Below are positions 20,077 through 25,648 of a stretch of DNA of 25,648 nt, in pieces; within the stretch, counting starts at the first letter, position 1, and each line of letters begins with the position of its first letter. The stretch is from a virus: the IMG/VR virus record IMGVR_UViG_3300044733_001532, positions 1 to 25,648 of that record, one strand, 5' to 3'. The translations under genes and the position numbers were made by a program. Below the pieces are notes generated by a model. The model was given only the letters and a program-made list of their open reading frames with translations, was not told the origin of the DNA and did no database searches.

Positions 20077-20786
20077 ACCCGTACCAGAAATTGCTCGCCC
20101 GCAAGCGCACTTGGACTCCCATTCAATCCACAGCTGGCAAACTCAAAGAGGGCTCGGAGGAGGTGATCTTCCGGGCTCTTGCCCTTCGGCACATGGAGCT
20201 GCCAGTTGGTGACTTTATTGATGAAGCACTGAAAAATGAAGTACCTAAGGCGTCAGTGGACCTCCTACGATCCAACATCAAAGACGAGGAGAAGCACGAC
20301 CTTGCGCTCGGTTACATCACCAACGCTTTGGGCATGGATGAGAAGGCTGAATCCGAGGCCATCAGGCTTAGGGATGCATGGATTCAACATCCAGATCACA
20401 CGGTCCTCAAAGCAATGGTGGCCGAGCGTGCAATTTTCTTCGTCCTACTTCCCTTTTTCCGTTTCAACGGTGACGCTGGACTGAGGACGGTATCTGCAGA
20501 CATCTCTCGTGATGAACAAGTTCACGTTGCTGCCAATAGCCTTGTTTGTCGTGAGCTGGGGCTTAGTGTCTCTCCTTCTCTTGATAAATTGCGTAAGGCA
20601 ACTATTAATTGGGTAATGCAACCCCTTGGTAGTTCCGATAACAAGTATCTGGACAAGCAGTTCTGGCTGGATCAAAGCGATAGCCTGATGTACGCAGGTA
20701 AAGCCGAAGGTCTGATTGAGACTCAACGAGGAAGAATGCCTGCGTTCTTTGAGACAAGTAACTCTGATCTTCCCAGCTACGCTTGA
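20073..20786 (+). CDS. nrdB: Ribonucleotide reductase class I, radical-generating (beta) subunit, short ferritin-like
   Basis: ATG 20073 overlaps the nrdA stop (ATGA) and gives 237 residues, about two-thirds of a usual NrdB. The metal ligands of a ferritin-like four-helix bundle are seen: Glu in helix 1 (EGSEEVIF or RHMELP), Glu72-x2-His75 (DEEKH), Glu118 (AERAIF) and Glu148-x2-His151 (DEQVH). The residue four after His75, where E. coli has the radical Tyr122, is Leu79. The C-terminal DLPSYA supplies the tail Tyr needed for electron transfer to alpha. A metal-centred oxidant is therefore likely instead of a tyrosyl radical. Confidence 0.8.
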   Translation: MNPYQKLLARKRTWTPIQSTAGKLKEGSEEVIFRALALRHMELPVGDFIDEALKNEVPKASVDLLRSNIKDEEKHDLALGYITNALGMDEKAESEAIRLRDAWIQHPDHTVLKAMVAERAIFFVLLPFFRFNGDAGLRTVSADISRDEQVHVAANSLVCRELGLSVSPSLDKLRKATINWVMQPLGSSDNKYLDKQFWLDQSDSLMYAGKAEGLIETQRGRMPAFFETSNSDLPSYA

Positions 20787-20805
20787 TACATAAAGGGTTC
20801 TTGTT

Positions 20806-21498
20806 ATGGCGCTGCTGACTAAAGATCAGTTCTTTGAAGTTTGGTACCCAACAAGCTACTGGGCTCAACAGTTTGGTGGAGTTGGGGATCCAAACAATCG
20901 CCGTAACGCACGGGAATCTCCTAACGGAAGTCGTCAATTTGAAGCAGCTTGGAATAGCTTCAACCAACGACAAGTTCTTTTAGGAGATTCAAACGTTGTT
21001 GAAGAACCCTTTTATGGTTACAAAGCTCCACCTTCAGTAAAGGTTCCAACCTTTCAAGTAGGTCAGGGAAATTTTAGAGATTACCTTGCTCAATTTGATG
21101 CTCAATATCAAGCACAACTTGAGTATGAACGAGTTTCAAACGAAGCTCTTCAAGCTATTACACAACAAAAAGTTGCTCTTGCTCAACAACAAAAAGAAGA
21201 AGAAGCAGTTAAAACTGAGTTTCAAAAAGTTTTAACTGAAACTCAACAACAAGCTGCTGTTGCTAAAAAACAATCTCAAGCTGTTGTAGGTAAACAGCGT
21301 GCTCAGTCCGCTTTGAGTGAAGCTCAAGCTCGCCAAGAGGCTCAAAGAACTGCACCAACACAAACACAACAAACCCGAAGAACACAAAACGTTGGACAGC
21401 CTGGTGTTTCTAGAACTCGTGTTAGTGGTCGGTTTGGCATTGGTGGCTATGGTGGTACCGCCCCTGGTCGCGTCAATCCAACTGGCTTGAACATATGA
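20806..21498 (+). CDS. Gln-rich virion-type protein (possible T7 gp7.3-like tail/ejection protein), copy 1
   Basis: A 230-residue protein. Residues 1-90 look folded (FFEVWYPTSYWAQQFGGVGD, then NGSRQFEAAWNSFNQRQVLL). Residues 105-190 are a Gln/Ala coiled coil. The Gly/Arg-rich end finishes PTGLNI. T7 gp7.3 also ends in a short Ser/Gly stretch plus NI, and stands before the portal gene as here. The second protein downstream ends TGGLNV. A virion tail or ejected role is likely but not proven. Confidence 0.6.
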   Translation: MALLTKDQFFEVWYPTSYWAQQFGGVGDPNNRRNARESPNGSRQFEAAWNSFNQRQVLLGDSNVVEEPFYGYKAPPSVKVPTFQVGQGNFRDYLAQFDAQYQAQLEYERVSNEALQAITQQKVALAQQQKEEEAVKTEFQKVLTETQQQAAVAKKQSQAVVGKQRAQSALSEAQARQEAQRTAPTQTQQTRRTQNVGQPGVSRTRVSGRFGIGGYGGTAPGRVNPTGLNI

Positions 21499-21668
21499 TT
21501 CCTTACATCGAACCAGCGATTATTCAATACCTAGAAGAGTTGTATCCAGATAAATCTCCTGACCTTAGTATGGAAGAGAAACTTATCTGGTTTGCTGCTG
21601 GACAAGTATCTGTTGTACGGCATTTGAAAGACCAGTACAACTTACAAGAAGAAACCAAGTACAGCTAA
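21495..21668 (+). CDS. Small protein between two virion-type genes, unknown
   Basis: A 57-residue helical protein (IPYIEPAIIQYLEELYPDKS, later EEKLIWFAAGQVSVVRHLKD) starting in an ATGA overlap and ending in TAATG. The tight coupling on both sides supports it. It lacks a membrane segment. The function is unknown; a chaperone or assembly helper for the neighbouring Gln-rich proteins is possible. Confidence 0.6.
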   Translation: MIPYIEPAIIQYLEELYPDKSPDLSMEEKLIWFAAGQVSVVRHLKDQYNLQEETKYS

Positions 21669-22183
21669 TGGCTAAACAAGACTCTTCTAATTTGTTCCTA
21701 GCCTTAGGTGCTTTAGCTCTTGGTGCTGGTCAAGCTTATTCTGGTTACCAGCAAGCTCAAGCTGCTCGTCAACAAGCTGAGGCATCTAGAGCTCAAGCAG
21801 CAGCCACTCGTGAAGCAGCTTTGCGTCAAGTGCAACAGATGCAGGCCGAAGCTACTCAGCGTTCTCAGCAGTTCCAGCAACAGATTGAACAAAGCCGTCT
21901 TCAAACGACTCAAGCTGCTGAATCCGCCAAGATGGCTCAGCAGACGGCAATGCAGCAGATTGCTCAGCAAAAGTCTCAGTCTGCTCTAGCTATTCAACAA
22001 GGCCAACTGCAAGCTGCTATTCAACGTCAGCAGGGTGTTTCTAACGTTGGCTCTCCTGTTCGCCGTCGTGTTGGCACACCTGCTGCACTGCGTACTAGTT
22101 TGGAGATACAATCCCCTCTTACTGCTGGTGCTAGCGGTATGGGTATGGGAGCAAGTACTGCAACTGGTGGTTTGAATGTCTAA
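21668..22183 (+). CDS. Gln/Ala-rich coiled-coil virion-type protein (gp7.3-like), copy 2
   Basis: This 171-residue protein has a hydrophobic N-terminal stretch (LFLALGALALGAGQAYSGY), a long Ala/Gln coiled coil from 25 to 125, a VRRRVGTPAALRTSL segment and a Gly/Met/Ser-rich end closing in TGGLNV. The end resembles T7 gp7.3 and the copy-1 protein. It overlaps the portal start by eight bases. A role in the tail or in DNA ejection through the host membrane is inferred. Confidence 0.6.
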   Translation: MAKQDSSNLFLALGALALGAGQAYSGYQQAQAARQQAEASRAQAAATREAALRQVQQMQAEATQRSQQFQQQIEQSRLQTTQAAESAKMAQQTAMQQIAQQKSQSALAIQQGQLQAAIQRQQGVSNVGSPVRRRVGTPAALRTSLEIQSPLTAGASGMGMGASTATGGLNV

Positions 22184-23768
22184 CGCTGCGGCTCGTTATT
22201 CGGCTCTTGAGCCGGAAAAGACTATTTATCTGGATCGAGCTATTGAGTGCAGCAAGTACACTCTGCCGACTCTAATCACGGATAACGACCGTAGTACTGG
22301 TAAGAACCTCTATACCAAGATTCAAACCACCTACCAAGGTCTTGGTGCTCGTGGTGTAAACAACCTGGCTAGCAAACTGCTGATTGCTTTGCTGCCTCCT
22401 AACCAAGCTTTCTTCCGTCTCTCTGTAGACGACATGAAGCTCAAGCGGGAGCTTGAGAATTACAAAGAGCTGCAGTCACAGTTTGACCAGCAACTGGCTC
22501 TCATGGAACGTTCCGTCATGCGGGACATTGAAGAGTCTGGTGATCGCACCGCGCTGTTTGAGGCTCTCAAGCATCTGATCATTGGCGGTAACGCTTTGTT
22601 GTATGTCGCTGAAAGTGGCACCAGGGTTTACCCATTGAAGTCTTTTGTATTGAACCGTGACCCTGAAGGAAACATCCTTGAGGTTGTGGTGCGTGAGGAA
22701 GTTAACCCTGATGTGCTGCCTGTAAAGATTGCTCCCAAGGACGCCGAAGGTAAGTTTGTAGATAAAACTGTTTTCCTGTTTACTCACGTTAAGTGGGATT
22801 ACAAAGCTGACCGCTGCAATTGGTATCAAGAGGCTTACGGCAAACAAATTGGTAAGCCTGGTTCTGTTCCAATTGATAAGAGCCCTTGGATCCCCCTGCG
22901 GATGTTCCGTGTGGCTCACGAAGCTTATGGCCGTGGCTATTGCGAAGAGCTGCTGGGAGACCTGAAGAGCCTTGAGTACCTCTCTAAAGCCATCGTGGAG
23001 GGCTCTGCAGCAGCAGCCAAGATCATCTTCCTGTGCAACCCTAACGGCACAACTCGCCCTGACGCTCTTGCTCGGGCTGCCAATGGATCAATTGTTGCTG
23101 GCAACCCAAACGATGTGGCTCCTCTTCAAATGCAGAAGCAGGCAGACCTCACGGTTGCTTTGAACACCATCGCTCGTATCGAACAACGATTGAGCTTTGC
23201 GTTCCTGCTTAACAGCGCTATTCAAGCTGGTACCTCTGGCCGGGACCGAGTGACAGCCGAAGAGATCAGAATGGTTGCACAAGAGCTGGAAGCCGGACTC
23301 GGTGGCATTTACAGCATCCTCAGTGTTGAACTGCAGCTTCCACTTGTGAACCGCAAGATGGCCCTTATGGAGCGTCAAGGGCGTCTTCCGAAGCTTCCTA
23401 AGGACATTGTGAAGCCTCAGATCACCACTGGTCTTGATGCCCTGGGACGTGGTAACGACAAGGCAAAGCTGATTGAGTTCCTTCAAACCATTGCTGGAAC
23501 CCTTGGTCCCGAAACGATGATCAAGTATGTCAACAGCCGTGAGTTGATTACTCGCCTTGCAGCCTCTGACGGTTTGGATACTTACAAACTGATTAAGAGC
23601 GACGAGGATCTGATGGCTGAAGAACAACAAGCAGCTATGATGATGCAGCAACAAATGGCCCAGCAAGATCCCAATAACGATCCTGCTAAACAGGCCGCTC
23701 TCGTTAAAGCTGAAAATGACTCAATCCGGGCAAGTCAAGAAATCGGTGGAGCCCCTGGAGGCTTCTGA
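22176..23768 (+). CDS. Portal (head-tail connector) protein, T7 gp8-like
   Basis: A 530-residue, full-length portal. Typical gp8 segments are the N-terminal FLDRAIECSKYTLPTLI-like start (YLDRAIECSKYTLPTL), LGARGVNNLASKLLIALLPP, the KHLIIGGNALLYV strand, PLRMFRVAHEAYGRGYCEE, ALNTIARIEQRLSFAFLLN and RDRVTAEEIRMVAQELE. The C-terminal Gln-rich crown part (QQAAMMMQQQMAQQDP) is low complexity. The dodecamer forms the DNA entry ring that docks terminase and the tail. The start overlaps the previous gene. A small ORF overlaps its last 53 bases. Confidence 0.95.
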   Translation: MSNAAARYSALEPEKTIYLDRAIECSKYTLPTLITDNDRSTGKNLYTKIQTTYQGLGARGVNNLASKLLIALLPPNQAFFRLSVDDMKLKRELENYKELQSQFDQQLALMERSVMRDIEESGDRTALFEALKHLIIGGNALLYVAESGTRVYPLKSFVLNRDPEGNILEVVVREEVNPDVLPVKIAPKDAEGKFVDKTVFLFTHVKWDYKADRCNWYQEAYGKQIGKPGSVPIDKSPWIPLRMFRVAHEAYGRGYCEELLGDLKSLEYLSKAIVEGSAAAAKIIFLCNPNGTTRPDALARAANGSIVAGNPNDVAPLQMQKQADLTVALNTIARIEQRLSFAFLLNSAIQAGTSGRDRVTAEEIRMVAQELEAGLGGIYSILSVELQLPLVNRKMALMERQGRLPKLPKDIVKPQITTGLDALGRGNDKAKLIEFLQTIAGTLGPETMIKYVNSRELITRLAASDGLDTYKLIKSDEDLMAEEQQAAMMMQQQMAQQDPNNDPAKQAALVKAENDSIRASQEIGGAPGGF

Positions 23769-23931
23769 GGTTAAAGAGCTTCCAAAAAAGCCTGAGCCTA
23801 AATCCAAGATGGATCTGCTCATTGCAGAACTGAAGGCAGAGAAGCCTGAGGTGTATGAGCAATATGTCGCTGCTGCTAAGGCAAAGCGTCCTGTTTGGAT
23901 CTATCCTGATCTGACCGTTCGTATCGGCTGA
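23716..23931 (+). CDS. Small Lys/Glu-rich protein overlapping the portal end, unknown
   Basis: A 71-residue protein. The N-terminal 30 residues are a Pro/Lys/Glu-rich linker lying inside the portal frame. The folded part is KMDLLIAELKAEKPEVYEQY and the C-terminal KRPVWIYPDLTVRIG. It is followed after two bases by the scaffold gene. A minor structural or assembly role is likely from context. No family is named. Confidence 0.6.
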   Translation: MTQSGQVKKSVEPLEASEVKELPKKPEPKSKMDLLIAELKAEKPEVYEQYVAAAKAKRPVWIYPDLTVRIG

Positions 23932-23933
23932 TC

Positions 23934-24554
23934 ATGGAAGTCATTGCAGATAACTTCTTGGCACAGGAAACTGGGCCTTATAGCGAGCAAGACATTGAAG
24001 CCCTTGAAGCTGCTGAAAGGCAGGAACAACAAGAGGAACTGATTGCTGGCAAGTTCCGTTCTCCTGATGAGCTGCTTAAGGCTTATCAAGAGCTTGAGAA
24101 GAAACTGGGTGGCCGTAGTGGCTACGAAAAGGCTGCTGAGGAGTCCCCTACTGAGGAAGTAGAGGAACAGGAAGTTGTTGTCCTGTCTCAGGATGAAGAA
24201 GCCACCATTATGGAAAGCATTGGTGGTCAAGATAACTTTGAAGCTGTTCAAGGGTGGGCTCGGGAAAACCTCGATGCTGCTGAACTTGAGGCTTACAACC
24301 GTGAAGTGAACAGCGGTGATTACTACCGTGCTCGTAACGCTTTGCAATCTCTGTACTACGCCTTCCAAGAAAACTCTGGCTATGAGCCTGAACTGATCGG
24401 TGGCAAGCTGTCTGGTAGCAGCAGCGATGTGTTCCGTTCCAGTCAGGAAGTCATGGCTGCTATGAATGATCCTCGGTATTTGCAAGATCCTGCTTATACC
24501 CAAGACGTTCAAGACAAATTGATCCGTAGCGACGTTCTAGGTCCTAGGGGTTAA
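23934..24554 (+). CDS. Capsid scaffolding protein, T7 gp9-like
   Basis: A 206-residue, acidic (Glu-rich) and largely helical protein, as expected for a scaffold. It has an SPDELLKAYQELEKKLGGR segment, FRSPDELLKAY being a common marker of cyanophage and T7-like scaffolds, then an acidic middle (EEVEEQEVVVLSQDEEA) and a C-terminal helix-rich half (YYRARNALQSLYYAFQEN). It guides assembly of the capsid around the portal and leaves the prohead. It stands between portal and capsid as in T7. Confidence 0.85.
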   Translation: MEVIADNFLAQETGPYSEQDIEALEAAERQEQQEELIAGKFRSPDELLKAYQELEKKLGGRSGYEKAAEESPTEEVEEQEVVVLSQDEEATIMESIGGQDNFEAVQGWARENLDAAELEAYNREVNSGDYYRARNALQSLYYAFQENSGYEPELIGGKLSGSSSDVFRSSQEVMAAMNDPRYLQDPAYTQDVQDKLIRSDVLGPRG

Positions 24555-24563
24555 TATTTCATT

Positions 24564-24628
24564 AGCGAACGTAAACATTGTTGCCGCTGAGGCGATAACA
24601 ACAGTTGAGTTACGAGCGCCCGTAAACA
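24564..24628 (+). promoter_or_regulatory. Hairpin and direct repeats upstream of the capsid gene
   Basis: AGCGAACGTAAACA (24564) and AGCGCCCGTAAACA (24615) are direct repeats 51 bases apart. Between them TTGTTGCCGC pairs with GGCGATAACAA (24578-24601). No U-tail follows. The element may set the high level of capsid mRNA by processing or as a weak promoter. Confidence 0.4.
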
Positions 24629-24647
24629 GTCACTAACCTAACTAACG

Positions 24648-25648
24648 ATGCCTGACCTCAACGCATCTCTTAGCCGGTTGGGGAGTATTAATGGCGTTCA
24701 ATATAACGCTGGCTCTGCCTCCGGTAACTATGAGCGCGAAAGCGCTAACTTCCTCAAGATTTTCTCTGGCGAAGTTCTGACGACCTTCAACCGTGAGACG
24801 ATCTTCAAGGATCTGACCATGAAGCGCACCATCTCTTCGGGCAAGAGCGCAAGCTTCCCGATCACTGGTCGTTTCTCCAGCCGCTACCACCGTCCTGGTG
24901 ACTTCATCACCGGTCAGGGTAACAAAGGCATGATTGGCGAAAAGATCATCACCATTGATGACCTGCTGATCGCTGACGCTTCGATCTATGACCTGGACGA
25001 GGCCAAACTGCACTGGGACGTTCGTTCGATCTATTCGACCGAGCTTGGCCGCGCTCTGGCTCGGGCTTATGACCAGCGCCTGGCTCGCACCCTGCTGTCT
25101 GCTACCGAGTCTGATGGCCGCATTAAGGATTGGGATTCCAAGCGATTCCAACTGAATGGTGGTACTTACTCCTCTGTGAGCACCAACACCGTTACCCTGA
25201 GCGCTAACTTCCAAACCTCTGAGCTGACCTTCTGGGCAATCGGTGAGGTTGTGTATGGCGAGAACTCTGGTTCTTATGGTGTGATCACCACCGCTCCTAC
25301 CAACGGCGCTGCTACCTTCGACATCAACCCGATTGGTTCGATTGGTACCGGTACTGGTGTTGGCTTCCAAGTGGGCGAGCGTCTGTTCGTTCTGAACCGG
25401 ATGCCTGGTGGTACTTCGTTCACCGGTATTGACCTGAACGGTGCTGCTGATCGCAACGCTCGTGGTGACCTGATCGTGGAGAACCTGTTCAAGGCTTGCC
25501 AAGCCCTGGACGAGAAGGATGCTCCTAAGGAAGGCCGTGTGTGCGTCCTGAGCCCTGGTGCTTACTACGACGTGCTGAACAGCGACCGTGCCATCAACAC
25601 CGACTTCAACGCTGCTGGCGGTGCTAACGGCTCGATCTACCAGAACCG
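24648..25648 (+). CDS. Major capsid protein, T7 gp10-like (3' end outside window)
   Basis: ATG 24648 opens a frame that runs to the window end (333 complete codons). The HK97-fold N-terminal half aligns well with T7 gp10: FLKIFSGEVLTTFNRE, RTISSGKSASFPITGR, EKIITIDDLLIADASIYDLD and DVRSIYSTELGRALARAYDQ. Then comes a segment of roughly 118 residues rich in Gly, Thr, Ser and Val (25110-25465), where T7 has only about 30-35, before the conserved LDEKDAPKEGRVCVLSPGAYY part returns. It forms the icosahedral shell. The upstream scaffold supports the assignment. Confidence 0.95.
   Translation, partial: MPDLNASLSRLGSINGVQYNAGSASGNYERESANFLKIFSGEVLTTFNRETIFKDLTMKRTISSGKSASFPITGRFSSRYHRPGDFITGQGNKGMIGEKIITIDDLLIADASIYDLDEAKLHWDVRSIYSTELGRALARAYDQRLARTLLSATESDGRIKDWDSKRFQLNGGTYSSVSTNTVTLSANFQTSELTFWAIGEVVYGENSGSYGVITTAPTNGAATFDINPIGSIGTGTGVGFQVGERLFVLNRMPGGTSFTGIDLNGAADRNARGDLIVENLFKACQALDEKDAPKEGRVCVLSPGAYYDVLNSDRAINTDFNAAGGANGSIYQN

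Noticed and set aside
23901-24512. A 203-codon reverse frame opposite the scaffold gene
   Set aside because: The scaffold frame has typical acidic helical composition and the right neighbours. The reverse product is a shadow of that.
24642-25502. A 286-codon open frame on the reverse strand opposite the capsid gene
   Set aside because: It lies entirely opposite a clear gp10-like gene. Its Ser/Thr/Arg-rich, repetitive composition is what the capsid's biased codon use gives when read backwards.
1-25648. CRISPR array, integrase or tRNA-linked attachment site
   Set aside because: No regularly spaced identical repeats, no recombinase-like ORF and no tRNA sequence were seen on either strand.

Overview
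The window is a stretch of a lytic T7-like (short-tailed, autographivirus-type) cyanophage genome, most probably infecting a Synechococcus-type, phycobilisome-bearing cyanobacterium. The gene order of T7 is visible: ssDNA-binding protein, endonuclease I, primase/helicase, DNA polymerase A, 5'-3' exonuclease, then portal, scaffold and capsid, with tail fibre, lysis genes and terminase at the other end. Ribonucleotide reductase, ThyX, a MazG-like hydrolase, an HNH gene beside the terminase genes and an NblA-like protein point to a cyanophage. No psbA, hli or talC gene and no phage RNA polymerase gene lie inside the window.

Layout. 1-4362: end of a tail fibre gene, then a run of small late genes (several under 60 codons), a membrane/coiled-coil lysis-type protein, a two-domain endolysin, a small membrane-type protein and the small terminase subunit. 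4403-6682: HNH nuclease, NblA-like protein, large terminase. 6683-7300: a mostly non-coding junction between late and early genes, with GC-rich repeats, one small reverse-strand ORF, a promoter-like site and AT-rich palindromes. 7301-8163: thyX and an HNH gene. 8164-8657: terminator, repeats and folded non-coding DNA. 8658-10421: a tightly overlapping rightward train of small unknown genes, a Cys-rich protein among them. 10422-10651: terminator, twin Fur-like dyads, a polypurine tract and hairpins. 10652-11044: an acidic protein. 11011-11977: five overlapping leftward genes, a striking exception in an otherwise rightward genome. 11977-12177: a second palindrome-rich regulatory stretch.

12178-20786 is the replication and nucleotide block. 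SSB, endonuclease I, primase/helicase (preceded by a terminator-like hairpin that buries its ribosome binding site), a small unknown protein, DNA polymerase, endonuclease VII, exonuclease, a DUF3310-like protein, a MazG-like hydrolase, an acidic protein and the two subunits of a compact class I ribonucleotide reductase mostly overlap or abut. Together they break down host DNA, remake dNTPs and copy the phage genome. 20806-25648 is the start of the virion block: two Gln-rich virion-type proteins around a small ORF, portal, a small ORF overlapping the portal end, scaffold, and the major capsid gene, which runs off the window.

Many genes lack a clear Shine-Dalgarno sequence and use ATGA/TAATG overlaps. 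The clear exceptions are primase/helicase, exonuclease, the MazG-like gene and the last leftward gene. Because terminase is joined to early genes, the contig crosses what would be the genome ends of a linear T7-type phage.
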